Assembly: GCA_903899985.1 (NCBI GenBank)
Contig: CAIULL010000019.1
Coordinates: 1 to 54,125 of the forward strand
From: an uncultured Schlesneria sp.
Lineage (GTDB): Bacteria > Planctomycetota > Planctomycetia > Planctomycetales > Planctomycetaceae
DNA: 54,125 bases
Direction of reading: 5' to 3'
Part shown: piece by piece, positions 17,110 through 27,098 of the stretch
How positions within the stretch are numbered: position 1 is the stretch's first letter
Layout: every line of letters starts with the position of its first letter
The notes under the pieces: model-generated
Told to the model about the DNA's origin: nothing
Databases searched by the model: none
The model's input: only the letters and a program-made list of their open reading frames with translations
Position numbers and translations under genes: made by a program

Positions 17110-19131
17110 TTATTCAACGACCAGCAGGCTGCCGACATCGAGCAATTCAAAGGCTTGTTTGGTTGACGCAAAACCCTTTTGAAGAGCGGCGCGATCGAGG
17201 GTTGTGCCTGCCCCTGTCGTTCCACCATTGATCGTCACGGGACGAGGTGCGACGAGTGCCGCGATGTCGGCAATATCACCGACGTCTCGCAAGAGTCCGG
17301 GTGCCATCAGTCCCAGTCTAAGTCCACGATAGGCATGATCGGTGGCAAAACTGGAAAGAGATTCGATTGTTTTGACCCGCGTAATCCGTTGGTCTAATGC
17401 TGCGGCGCATAAGGCGACGACGCCAGAGGAGCCGCGACCAGTTATAAGGACGTCGTGCGGCAGCGAACCGTCTCTTTCAGCAATTGCGTCAAGAGTGCGG
17501 CGAACGTCGTGAACCCATTGCCCGAGAAGTGGCCTGCCGATCCATAAAGACCACTCGGCCGTATTGTGGTCCGGCGCGTGACCGATCTTATCGCCGGGAT
17601 GAGCAAAACGCCCAGTGGCCCGAAGTTCAGGCGTGACAATCGCCCATCCCCCATCACGTAAACTGTTTGCGAGTTCGTTGGTAAAGGCTGCTTCTGCACC
17701 GCCGTCAAGATCCAGCAGGATTGCCAGACGACCTGGTTTTTCGGGCAAGTCGCGATGCGCAAGCAATCTCAAGTCTGGTTCAGTATCGAAAGTGAGCGTC
17801 TGGCTGGCCTGATCAGTCTTCGGTTCGACACTCAGGTGAATCGGCGACAATTTCGGCTGACTGCCAAGAACTTCGATCAAGGCTTTTCGCTTTTCAGATT
17901 GCAGTTTTTCGAACGCCGCGCGGGTGGTTAGAGCGACACGTTTATCAGCCAGCCGAACTGCTTCGATTGCTGCAAATCGGGGGATTGTCACAAAGTCATC
18001 AGGTCGCGAATCACCGGGAAAACACAGCAACGTTTCGGGTGTCTCCGGCTGAATGATCGGATCTGGGATTGGCGACCCGTCACCTTCCCGTTTCAGTTGT
18101 CTTGTCATCCAGCCGTACATCGCTTCACGCATCGGCTGATTGTAGTCGTGACCAGAGTCAATGATTGTATGTTTGGCTGTAGCGGACTTGAAAAGGTTTG
18201 CGATTGTTTCCACACGTGCAAAAGACTTTTTGGCTTCGGGGACCGAGAATTGAAAAGCGTCTTTTGTAGCGCTGGTCACCATCAGACCTCGGTCAGCGGC
18301 AAGGCCAAGGACATTACCCTCTTCAGTGAATCGCAACGCTCCTGGGACCACCTCGCACATGCAGCATGCCGTACTGAGATAAGCTTCATAAGTTCCAACC
18401 GAGCAGGTTGGGACGACACACCGTATTCGTTCGTCGAACGCGCCGGCATACATTGACTGGTTTCCGCCCCCGCTTGCGCCAGTGATACCGATTCGATCGG
18501 GATCGACTTCAGGTCGACGCTGCAAATAATCGACCGCTCGCATGTTTTCGTAAACTTGCAGTCCAGACAGAGGCAAACCAACGGGTAGCAGTGTTGCCGC
18601 GGTCATTTCACCATGGTATTCGCCGAGCGGCTTTTCGATGCCGCGTTCGCCCGCACCAAAGGCATCGACACACAAAACAAAGAATCCCAATTTGGCACAG
18701 CCGATACAGCGGGTCTGAACGACTGGATCTTGCTTTGCTCCGGCCCAATGTCCGTGAACATGCAAGATTGCGGAATGTTTGCCTGGCTGATCGGGAACAT
18801 AAGCATTCGCCGTCATCCAGACCCCTGGCCGAGTTTGAAAAATGAGCTTTTCGACGCGATATCCATCACGCTGAAATCCTCCCAGTACGCGAGGCTCTAA
18901 ATCACAGGGGGTCTCTGGAAAGCCTCCCCAGGCCTTCAGTAGATTTTCGCGAAGAGTGACCCGTTCCTGTTTCCATTCTTCGAGCGAAGCCGGCGGTCGG
19001 TCGTTCTTTCGGAGTTCCGAAGACTGCTTCTGAATAAACGATTGAAACGTTCTGGCAGGTTCTTGAGCGACCGCTGTCACACAATAAGCCAGTAGAAGCG
19101 AAAACACGCCGACGCAGGATTTGCTTGTCAT
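17110..19131 (-). CDS. Exported alpha/beta hydrolase, acetyl xylan esterase-like, two lobes
   Basis: A 673-residue protein with a signal peptide (MTSKSCVGVFSLLLAYCVTA, cleavage near VAQ). The first lobe is an alpha/beta hydrolase resembling acetyl xylan esterase/dienelactone hydrolase relatives: HVHGHWAG, DAFGAGERG, the nucleophile elbow GASGGG with Ser220, and a candidate catalytic His at 328 (SGHDYN). A second lobe from about residue 400 repeats hydrolase-like elements (LLDLDGGAEAAF, GWAIVTPELRATG, ITGRGSSG with a Ser elbow). Whether both lobes are active cannot be seen. Probable role is ester cleavage on sugars or polymers outside the cytoplasm. Similar exported hydrolases are common in planctomycetes. 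Confidence 0.8.
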   Translation of the reverse strand: MTSKSCVGVFSLLLAYCVTAVAQEPARTFQSFIQKQSSELRKNDRPPASLEEWKQERVTLRENLLKAWGGFPETPCDLEPRVLGGFQRDGYRVEKLIFQTRPGVWMTANAYVPDQPGKHSAILHVHGHWAGAKQDPVVQTRCIGCAKLGFFVLCVDAFGAGERGIEKPLGEYHGEMTAATLLPVGLPLSGLQVYENMRAVDYLQRRPEVDPDRIGITGASGGGNQSMYAGAFDERIRCVVPTCSVGTYEAYLSTACCMCEVVPGALRFTEEGNVLGLAADRGLMVTSATKDAFQFSVPEAKKSFARVETIANLFKSATAKHTIIDSGHDYNQPMREAMYGWMTRQLKREGDGSPIPDPIIQPETPETLLCFPGDSRPDDFVTIPRFAAIEAVRLADKRVALTTRAAFEKLQSEKRKALIEVLGSQPKLSPIHLSVEPKTDQASQTLTFDTEPDLRLLAHRDLPEKPGRLAILLDLDGGAEAAFTNELANSLRDGGWAIVTPELRATGRFAHPGDKIGHAPDHNTAEWSLWIGRPLLGQWVHDVRRTLDAIAERDGSLPHDVLITGRGSSGVVALCAAALDQRITRVKTIESLSSFATDHAYRGLRLGLMAPGLLRDVGDIADIAALVAPRPVTINGGTTGAGTTLDRAALQKGFASTKQAFELLDVGSLLVVE

Positions 19132-19199
19132 GTTCGTCCCTTATTCGATCGAGCCACCTTCGGTGGGAATCGAAGGAGACTCACCAACGATTCCGGCGA

Positions 19200-19724
19200 T
19201 CACGTTTCGCCGTCATATTTCAAAAGGCTGAAAATGTCCTGATCCTTCAGTCGATTACGTCCGTTAAGGAAAGTCAGTTCGATTAGAAACGCACAGCCGA
19301 CGACCTCTGCCTGGCTTTCCTGCGCGAGTTTAAGACAGGCTTCAATCGTTCCGCCTGTGGCAAGCAGGTCGTCGACCAGCAATACTCGACTGCCCGGTTG
19401 CACTGCATCGACATGCATTTCAAGCGTATCGCTGCCGTATTCGAGGTCGTATTGAAACTTCCGGGTTTCATAAGGCAACTTCCCCGGTTTACGGACGGGG
19501 ACGAATGCCGCGCCAAGTTCGAGAGCCAAGGGTGCGGCAAAAATGAAGCCACGAGACTCGGCTGCCAGGATTGCCGTTGGCTTGGCTGACCGGAAGCGGT
19601 CGGCAAACTGTTTGATTGCGAATCGAAAGGCTTCCGGTGCTGCAAGAAGCGGCGTGATGTCGCGGAACATGATCCCCGGTTTTGGAAAATCGGGCACGTT
19701 ACGAATGTATTCCTTCAGATTCAC
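19200..19724 (-). CDS. apt: Adenine phosphoribosyltransferase
   Basis: The enzyme makes AMP from adenine and PRPP in purine salvage. This 174-residue protein begins [20 protein letters not shown], the standard Apt N-terminus, from a GTG start at 19724. [42 protein letters not shown] and the PRPP loop [12 protein letters not shown] are all intact. GGAAGG lies upstream at a usable distance. It follows the exported hydrolase gene on the same strand but is 69 bases upstream of it, so co-transcription is possible and need not imply a shared function. Confidence 0.97.
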   Translation of the reverse strand: MNLKEYIRNVPDFPKPGIMFRDITPLLAAPEAFRFAIKQFADRFRSAKPTAILAAESRGFIFAAPLALELGAAFVPVRKPGKLPYETRKFQYDLEYGSDTLEMHVDAVQPGSRVLLVDDLLATGGTIEACLKLAQESQAEVVGCAFLIELTFLNGRNRLKDQDIFSLLKYDGET

Positions 19725-20083
19725 GAACGCCTTCCTTCAATCAGGAGTATTCATTGCATGCATTTCAGCCCATGTTGCTTGAGAAGACTCTGTTGAAAAT
19801 GCGCATGAAAAGCAACCGACTTGTGATCATTTACGTGGCTGCCGCTTCCATCCGGTACGAGAAGCGAGAGTGCCTCTCGAATGCGGCTCATTACACGCAG
19901 TCTGCTGGACGGCTTCGTCATCCTCTCGTTAAGCGAGCGAACGATCAGCCGGTTCTCAACCCATTGTCCGACTCACAAAAACCGGCCGGGTCGCCAGACG
20001 ATTGACTCGACTGCGAGAGTGCTGTCTTCTAACTTGGAGCCTGGGGTACCTATAGGGCATTCACGCTAACAAAGAGCCTTCCC
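19725..20083. other. Divergent intergenic region between apt and kbl
   Basis: No gene was seen in these 359 bases. They separate divergent apt and kbl and must hold both promoters. A possible extended -10 (CCTATAGGG near 20049) lies before kbl but its -35 is poor. Short frames run across but have no protein character. No riboswitch structure was recognised. Confidence 0.4.
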
Positions 20084-21274
<1,191 letters not shown>

Positions 21275-21359
21275 TTGTGCTCTGACATGAATTTGTCAGC
21301 ACGAGAGTTTTGAGTTTCAATACAGTTTCCCTTTTAACAACGTGATCGAGACATAACGA

Positions 21360-21806
21360 ATGCTGAAGCACCAACTGTTGCACCCGGAAATCTCAGAAAT
21401 CCTGGCTCGCGCCGGACATCATGCCAAGGTATTAATTGCTGATGGAAATTACCCGGCGTCAACGACGCTGGGACCGAATGCTCGTCTGGTCAGCCTGAAC
21501 CTGGCTCCGGGAATCGTGACGGTTTCGCAGGTGCTGGAAACGTTATTGACCGCGATTCCCGTCGATGCGATTAATACGATGGGGATTCCCGCCGATGATC
21601 CGTATGCTCAAAAAGGAGACCCCGTCGTCTGGGCCGACTACCGTCGCATCGTGGCTGCATCCGGGTCGAAGCTGGAATTGACACCAATCGACAAGTGGCA
21701 ATTTTATGATGCCGTCGCATCAAAGGATCATGTCCTGACGATTCAAACTGCCGACCAGCATTTGTGGGCGAATGTACTGCTCACGCTCGGTTGCCGTACT
21801 ATGTAA
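21360..21806 (+). CDS. RbsD/FucU family sugar mutarotase/pyranase
   Basis: A 148-residue RbsD/FucU protein. These cytosolic decamers speed the interconversion of sugar anomers or of pyranose and furanose rings. The start MLKHQLLHPEISEILARAGH and the segment HHAKVLIADGNYPAS, holding the catalytic His near residue 20, are typical; FucU-type enzymes act on L-fucose. Which sugar is used here is not clear, and no fucose operon surrounds it. It lies 85 bases after kbl on the same strand. The ROK kinase and sugar-type ATPase further on (28-31 kb) are too distant to link. Confidence 0.9.
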   Translation: MLKHQLLHPEISEILARAGHHAKVLIADGNYPASTTLGPNARLVSLNLAPGIVTVSQVLETLLTAIPVDAINTMGIPADDPYAQKGDPVVWADYRRIVAASGSKLELTPIDKWQFYDAVASKDHVLTIQTADQHLWANVLLTLGCRTM

Positions 21807-21864
21807 TTCTGCACCAAGACGAATATGACAACAAACCGGAAGACTTGAAACAAAGGTTTCGATC

Positions 21865-22581
21865 ATGACTCGAACTGCTGTTTTGGCCACTTTCCTTGCA
21901 GCTCTCATGGTCAATGTCATCTTCGCCGATGAGCCTGGTTGGACCGACGAAGAGCGAGCGGCGCGGTCGGTGGCTGTGTTCGACGGTCGTGTTGTCTCCG
22001 TGAAGCGTATCGAAGCAGTAAACGATCACGTGGAACTCCACAGCGCCGTGATTTCCGTTGAAACGGTTTTCAAAGGGAAGGAACTGGTCGACAACGATAA
22101 AATTACGGTGTATTTCGAGCAGCCGGTTAGCGGAGATGTCGGTAAAAGCTGTCCAGCCTATGTCGAACTGAAACAGGCAAGGCGCGCCAAATTTTTCGTT
22201 CGAACACGGAAAGTTGAAGGACAGCTGCGAGCATTTTTGGAGATGGGGTCGGACGCAAGGGAAGCAACAACTGAAGCATCTCCAATCTTCAGCTCAGAGA
22301 AGTCACCTGAAAACAGCAAGGAAGCGGTTGAAGCGGCAACGAAACAAGGCGCAGCCACAGCAGCAAAAGATATCAAGGCGGGGAAACTCAGGATTTTGTA
22401 CTACGGCAAGCCGCTCCGTGTAGACCTCTTTCCAACGGATGAGGAGACTGGCTACCCCGTGCAGGTTGTCGCTGGCTGCATTGTGTCCGGCACATTTGTT
22501 GCCGAAGCGGATGCCTATAATCGCGCGATGCGCGAATGGGCCGTCAAGCAAATGTCATCCGATGAATCGAAAAGACCATAA
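21865..22581 (+). CDS. Exported hypothetical protein
   Basis: A 238-residue protein with a signal peptide (MTRTAVLATFLAALMVNVIFA, then DEPGW). Residues about 30-115 form a beta-rich segment (VAVFDGRVVSVKRIEAVNDH, ISVETVFKGKELVD, KITVYFEQPVSG), with an ATLF-like pattern that recalls OB-fold domains of the TIMP/NTR type. A Glu/Ala/Lys-rich linker follows at about 130-170, then a short C-terminal region. Several Cys are present but no metal site is obvious. I do not recognise the family, and the function is unknown. Confidence 0.7.
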   Translation: MTRTAVLATFLAALMVNVIFADEPGWTDEERAARSVAVFDGRVVSVKRIEAVNDHVELHSAVISVETVFKGKELVDNDKITVYFEQPVSGDVGKSCPAYVELKQARRAKFFVRTRKVEGQLRAFLEMGSDAREATTEASPIFSSEKSPENSKEAVEAATKQGAATAAKDIKAGKLRILYYGKPLRVDLFPTDEETGYPVQVVAGCIVSGTFVAEADAYNRAMREWAVKQMSSDESKRP

Positions 22582-22672
22582 GACCCTTCGATAAAAGTGA
22601 AGCCGCTTCTTTTGTTTGACCCCCGATGCGCACGCCGCCAATTCGCAAACTTCTTATCCTGTTGCTCTGAAA

Positions 22673-23197
22673 ATGACGTCTTCCATGAAATCAAGAAACG
22701 CCGAAAAGTCGCCCCGACGATACTGGTTATTCAAGTCAGAACCATCGGCGTTTTCGATTGATCATCTGGATAAGTCACCCAGGAAAACGGCACCGTGGGA
22801 CGGTGTCCGAAACTACCAGGCTCGTAACTTTCTGCGTGACGATGTTCAGGTTGGCGACCTGGTTTTGTTTTATCACAGTCGGGAAGAACCGTTGGGGATC
22901 TTCGGTACGATGCGGGTGGCTCGTGCGGGATATCCAGACTTCACCGCGTTTGATCCCCAAAGCAAGTACTACGACGCCAAGAGTGACCCTGAAAAACCGC
23001 GATGGTATATGGTCGATGTAAAACTCATCAAAAAGTTTTCACAGCCAGTTACGCGTGAAATGTTGCAAGGAGATGAAACGACCAGCAAGATGCTTGTGAT
23101 GAAACGGGGAATGCGATTGTCGATTCAACCGATTACAGAAGACGAATGGCGCGCCGTGCATCGTCTGGCAGGTATCGAGCTTCCTGAAGATTCTTGA
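22673..23197 (+). CDS. EVE domain protein
   Basis: A 174-residue protein that is essentially one EVE domain, a PUA-like fold that reads modified bases in RNA or DNA. Hallmarks are RYWLFKSEPSAFSIDHL, WDGVRNYQARNFLRD, VGDLVLFYHS, PLGIFGTMRVARAGYPD and RWYMVDVKLI. ATG 22673 is preferred; the frame is open back to TTG 22616. EVE proteins are often linked to stress response or to restriction of modified DNA, but no such system flanks this one, so it is likely the common housekeeping type (YTHDC-like/thymocyte nuclear protein family). Confidence 0.9.
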   Translation: MTSSMKSRNAEKSPRRYWLFKSEPSAFSIDHLDKSPRKTAPWDGVRNYQARNFLRDDVQVGDLVLFYHSREEPLGIFGTMRVARAGYPDFTAFDPQSKYYDAKSDPEKPRWYMVDVKLIKKFSQPVTREMLQGDETTSKMLVMKRGMRLSIQPITEDEWRAVHRLAGIELPEDS

Positions 23198-23219
23198 GCA
23201 TTAACTTGGGAACGTGGCG

Positions 23220-24761
23220 ATGAACACGACGTTACTGCAAGCGATCAAGGGGCTGCTGATCATGACGTTCGTCACCATGGTCATTGCTGGCCACGGCGAA
23301 TCACCCGAGGAGGCCAATCGACTGGTCGCGATCAATCTTCAGGAACGGATTGAAGCGGCGGCCACTCGTTACGTCTATTTCGCCACCGAGGACATCATTT
23401 CAAATCGACCGACCAGAGAAGGTTGGTCCACGGATTTGATCGCCGAACAAGCAAGGTTGATGGATGATTTGCGGGAATGGTCCGCGCAAACGAGTACGCT
23501 GCAAACGCTGATTTGTCATCCTGATCCTAAGGTCCGCGCGTTGGTAATTGGCGCGCTTTATGTAAGCGAAGATCCACGGCAACTACCGGTCATCGCGTCT
23601 GTTATTGACGATCGGGAAACGTCGTTTAAACACATCCCGTTTTCGCTGAACAGTTACGGCATGCGGGGAAACGTTTGGAAAACAACTGGCGATCCTCAAT
23701 CCGTTGGCGAGGTGGCTCGATCGATGGTCGCAGCATATCTGGGACCGGCATTCAAGCATCATCCGACAGGCTTCGCAGAATATTGGAACGCTCGCAAGGA
23801 TCGAAATACGTGTGCTGGTTGGTTTCTAATCAGGCTTCAACGTGCGACGCGTAATCAAACACCTTTTCAGCCCCGATATCAGCGTGATATTCAACGGGTC
23901 ATTGATGATCTCAATGCCTTACCCGTCGGTGAACGCGCCTGGACCCAAGTCTTTTTACGTTGCCGCAGTTTTGGGGATATCGAAAAGTATCTTACCAACG
24001 AGGCGTGCATTGCCTCATTGAAAGACGTCGGTCACGATCAAATCGTGAAGTTGCTCAAACGAGAACAATTTTCCGCCGATCCCGATCTCCGGTTGGATCG
24101 AATGGGAAGTGCCGGGGATACGCTTCATTCCTGGATGTCGCACTTCATTCTTCGTCGTGCCCGCATGCTGCTGCGGACTGAAGACGTTCCCACCCTACTG
24201 GCGTGTGAGGACGTTCAGCGGAAGACTCCGTTGCTGGGAGCCACGCCCTACTGGGCCGCCGCAGCGGCAGAACTGATGAACGATACCGATCCCGCAGCAG
24301 CCCGCCAGATCATTGATGAGGCTCTCGGTCGGTTTCCTTTGTCGGGAATTCTGGGGGGCAGGGAACAGTCAGTACTGATTGGAATGCTCTGGCGACTTTA
24401 CGGAACACAGAATCAGCAAACAATCGTCGATTGGTTTTACGAATCCCAGGCGCTGGCTATAGAGCGAAAGTCCGACCAATCGAATCATGGGCTTCAAGAT
24501 TTCCTCGGGATCGTTGGAGTCGCCAGAAGACCGGATACAAACGAATTGTTGAGCGGATTGGTACACGATTCGCGATTCAATCAGACCGACTGGGCGACGT
24601 TAAAGGCCTTGATCGATCTCGCCAGTGAGGATTTGCCAATGCCGCAGGTTGATCGAAGCGAGATTTACAACAGCAATCTTCGACTACCCGGTGACGACGA
24701 TCTCAAGCAAAAGATTTTTGCGGATTGGCGGAAGAAACTGATTTCTCACTACTCGCAGTAA
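23220..24761 (+). CDS. Exported hypothetical protein, helical-repeat-like
   Basis: A 513-residue protein with an N-terminal signal peptide (MNTTLLQAIKGLLIMTFVTM, then VIAGHGESPEEA). ATG 23220 is used; GTG 23214 is in frame two codons upstream. The body is rich in helices with a possible HEAT-like unit (LICHPDPKVRALVIGALYVSE), and later segments mention no catalytic motif that I can recognise. It starts 22 bases after the EVE gene, and only a base lies between its stop and an in-frame GTG of the next gene, so a three-gene message is likely. Function unknown. Confidence 0.7.
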   Translation: MNTTLLQAIKGLLIMTFVTMVIAGHGESPEEANRLVAINLQERIEAAATRYVYFATEDIISNRPTREGWSTDLIAEQARLMDDLREWSAQTSTLQTLICHPDPKVRALVIGALYVSEDPRQLPVIASVIDDRETSFKHIPFSLNSYGMRGNVWKTTGDPQSVGEVARSMVAAYLGPAFKHHPTGFAEYWNARKDRNTCAGWFLIRLQRATRNQTPFQPRYQRDIQRVIDDLNALPVGERAWTQVFLRCRSFGDIEKYLTNEACIASLKDVGHDQIVKLLKREQFSADPDLRLDRMGSAGDTLHSWMSHFILRRARMLLRTEDVPTLLACEDVQRKTPLLGATPYWAAAAAELMNDTDPAAARQIIDEALGRFPLSGILGGREQSVLIGMLWRLYGTQNQQTIVDWFYESQALAIERKSDQSNHGLQDFLGIVGVARRPDTNELLSGLVHDSRFNQTDWATLKALIDLASEDLPMPQVDRSEIYNSNLRLPGDDDLKQKIFADWRKKLISHYSQ

Positions 24762-24801
24762 CGTGACTTCGCATGACAACATTTTTGTAAACGGATATCG
24801 A

Positions 24802-26001
24802 ATGACTTCTGAATCGTCGGAATTACCGGAACTCGATTCGTCAACTGTCGCCGCCCGCGCAGGCTATGCTCCTGAGTTTACGACTCGTTCAAGCGCCCCT
24901 CCGATTTATATGACGACGGCATTCGATATCGAGTCGCTTGAGCAATTGGATTCTGTCGCTGGTGGCCGCGAAAAAGGTTACCTTTACACACGCGACGGTA
25001 ATCCCAATCACGAAGCATTTGCCAACGATGTCGCAGCTCTGGAGCATGCCGAGGCCGGAGTCGTTACGGCATCGGGAATGGGAGCATTGACTGCGGTACT
25101 CATGAGTATGGTCAAAACAGGCGACCATATCATTGCAGCGAGAGTCCTTTACGGTCGAACAGGCCAGCTGCTTGATCACCTTGCTTCGTCGTTCGGGCTC
25201 AAGATTACGTATTTCGAGCTCGACGATCTTCATGCATTAAGCGCCGCGATTATGCCGGAAACTCGACTTTGCATCGTCGAATCAATTTCAAACCCGCTGC
25301 TGGAAGTCGCCGATCTTCCCGCGATAGTTAATGTGCTGAAGGGGATTCCCCTGCTTGTTGACAGCACGTTTGCCACACCGTGCCTGCTGCGTCCGATTGA
25401 TCATGGGGCAACACTGGTCTGGCATAGCGTTTCGAAATACTTGAATGGTCACGGCGACGTCATGGCAGGAATTGTCGTCGGCCCGACAAACCTGATCCGA
25501 AGAATTCGGGCGATGTCCAGTTTGTACGGCGTGAATGCCAACCCCTTCGAAAGCTGGCTCGCCTCACGCGGACTGCGGACTCTACCACTGCGCATGCAAC
25601 GTGTCTCGCAATCGGCGCTGAAGGTGGCAAACTTTCTGAAATCAAACCCTCAGGTGTCGCACGTCTTCTATCCGGGATTGGAGGACCACCCTCACTTTGA
25701 ACGAGTAAAGCGTATGTTACCGAATGGGTGTGGAGGGATGCTGGCGTTCGACCTGGCGGGTGGAAGGCGAGCGGTGGACGTACTGTTTCGAAGACTGGCC
25801 CACGTCATCCCATTTTCGCCGACATTGGCCGACGCTCGCACGACAGTTTCGTATCCGGCAGGTACGTCACACAAATTCATGACCGCTTCCGCAAGGGTCG
25901 CTTGTGGAATCGGTGATGGACTGGTCCGACTGTCTGTTGGATTGGAAGAGGCCTGTGATCTGAATCGCGAACTTGGCGAAGCTCTGGGGCAGATTGGATG
26001 A
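24802..26001 (+). CDS. Trans-sulfuration type PLP enzyme (Cys/Met metabolism family)
   Basis: A 399-residue fold-type I PLP enzyme of the Cys/Met metabolism family (cystathionine gamma-synthase/beta-lyase, methionine gamma-lyase, O-acetylhomoserine sulfhydrylase). It has YTRDGNPNHEAFANDVAALE, ASGMGALTAVLMSMVKTGDH, LYGRTGQLLDHL, VESISNPLLEVADLPAI, LLVDSTFATPC and HSVSKYLNGHGDVMAG, with the PLP Lys at 212, and ends with GLEEACDLNRELGEAL. The exact reaction cannot be told from sequence alone. ATG 24802 gives a normal start; GTG 24763, one base after the previous stop, would add 13 residues. Confidence 0.88.
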   Translation: MTSESSELPELDSSTVAARAGYAPEFTTRSSAPPIYMTTAFDIESLEQLDSVAGGREKGYLYTRDGNPNHEAFANDVAALEHAEAGVVTASGMGALTAVLMSMVKTGDHIIAARVLYGRTGQLLDHLASSFGLKITYFELDDLHALSAAIMPETRLCIVESISNPLLEVADLPAIVNVLKGIPLLVDSTFATPCLLRPIDHGATLVWHSVSKYLNGHGDVMAGIVVGPTNLIRRIRAMSSLYGVNANPFESWLASRGLRTLPLRMQRVSQSALKVANFLKSNPQVSHVFYPGLEDHPHFERVKRMLPNGCGGMLAFDLAGGRRAVDVLFRRLAHVIPFSPTLADARTTVSYPAGTSHKFMTASARVACGIGDGLVRLSVGLEEACDLNRELGEALGQIG

Positions 26002-26011
26002 TTAGCGTTCT

Positions 26012-26113
26012 GGGGTTGGGCGTTCAAATATCAAGATTTCAAAATTGGTCATGCAAGCAATTGTTTAATCGCAGGACATCCCAAGGCCAATTCTGAAATT
26101 TGAAAACCAGGCC
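26012..26113. repeat. Long hairpin repeat, family A, copy 2 (degenerate)
   Basis: The left part (GGGGTTGGGCGTTCAAA, then TTTCAAAATTGGTC, to 26050) and the right part (GGCCAATTCTGAAATTTGAA, then CCAGGCCC, 26085-26113) pair with each other and match the arms of the copy at 5753-5848. The left arm carries a six-base insertion. It starts just after the trans-sulfuration gene stop. More decayed than copy 1. Confidence 0.75.
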
Positions 26114-26288
26114 CACTCTTCCATCACAATTCGTACCGTAACGCTATGCGCACAATCATAAGTCGCGATATCATCCTGCCCTCCATTGAGACAGAATGAA
26201 TTAAAGAATCCGAGGACTGACGTTGCCGGGCTGGCCTGATTCTTTTGTTTATCAAGTTCGGAAATTTTCATTTGAAAGAGTTTTGCCA

Positions 26289-27035
26289 ATGCGATTTTTC
26301 AGCGCTTTGACACTTTTCGCCGTCATGATCTCCGTGGTTAAAGCCGCGGATTTTCCTCGCGAAAAATTCGATGATGCCAACTTCGAGACGATTTTCGATG
26401 GTAAGACTCTCAAAGGCTGGCACGTCAGTACTCAGACGGGTCATAGCAACGCTAGCATGCATACCAGCGGAGGGCGTTGGCGACTGGAAGACGGAGCGAT
26501 CGTGGGCAGTCAGGATATTCCCGGCAACGGCGGCATCATTCTGACCGATCGACAGTTTGGCAATTTCGAAGTCATTGTCGAAATGAAGAATGATTATGGT
26601 CCTGACAGTGGCTTGTTTCTCCGAAGCAACGAACGAGGTCAGGCGTACCAGTACATGGTTGACTATCACGACAACGGCAATCTGGCTGGAATCTATGGCG
26701 AAGGTTTGTCAGGCGGGATTCATCACCGAAACTTCGACTTTTTGGATGCCGTAACAAAGATCAAAACGAAGGACGCTCTGGTTGCTTGTCCGATTAAGCC
26801 TGCTGATTGGCCCGAATTCTGGAAACGTGGCGAATGGAACGAACTGCGAGCGAAAATCGAAAGCAATCCTCCCAAGATCACCACATGGATCAACAAAGTT
26901 CGGTTCATGGAATTCTCGGATACTGAAAAACGCCATCCAGAAACAGGCAGCATCGCGCTGCAGGTTCACGGCGGGGGCGACTACACTAATCAATACGTTC
27001 GTTATCGAAATGTTCGCGTTAAAGAATGGAAGTAG
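26289..27035 (+). CDS. Exported DUF1080 (3-keto-disaccharide hydrolase-like) protein 1
   Basis: A 248-residue DUF1080 protein, a concanavalin-like beta-sandwich family very common in planctomycetes; some members hydrolyse 3-keto-sugars. The signal peptide is MRFFSALTLFAVMISVVKAA. Family elements are FETIFDGKTLKGWHV, WRLEDGAIVGSQD, ILTDRQFGNFEVIVEMKNDYGPDSGLFLRSN, GIYGEGLSGG, and at the end SIALQVHGGGDYTNQYVRYRNVRVKEW. ATG 26289 is chosen because it opens a signal peptide with GAAAGAG upstream; the frame extends to 26223. A second DUF1080 gene follows 63 bases later on the same strand. Confidence 0.9.
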   Translation: MRFFSALTLFAVMISVVKAADFPREKFDDANFETIFDGKTLKGWHVSTQTGHSNASMHTSGGRWRLEDGAIVGSQDIPGNGGIILTDRQFGNFEVIVEMKNDYGPDSGLFLRSNERGQAYQYMVDYHDNGNLAGIYGEGLSGGIHHRNFDFLDAVTKIKTKDALVACPIKPADWPEFWKRGEWNELRAKIESNPPKITTWINKVRFMEFSDTEKRHPETGSIALQVHGGGDYTNQYVRYRNVRVKEWK

Positions 27036-27098
27036 TTGGCGCTTAAAAACGCGTCCTTTGTGATCATTTTCCCATTTCCCGCTTCAGGAGTCTGCTGC

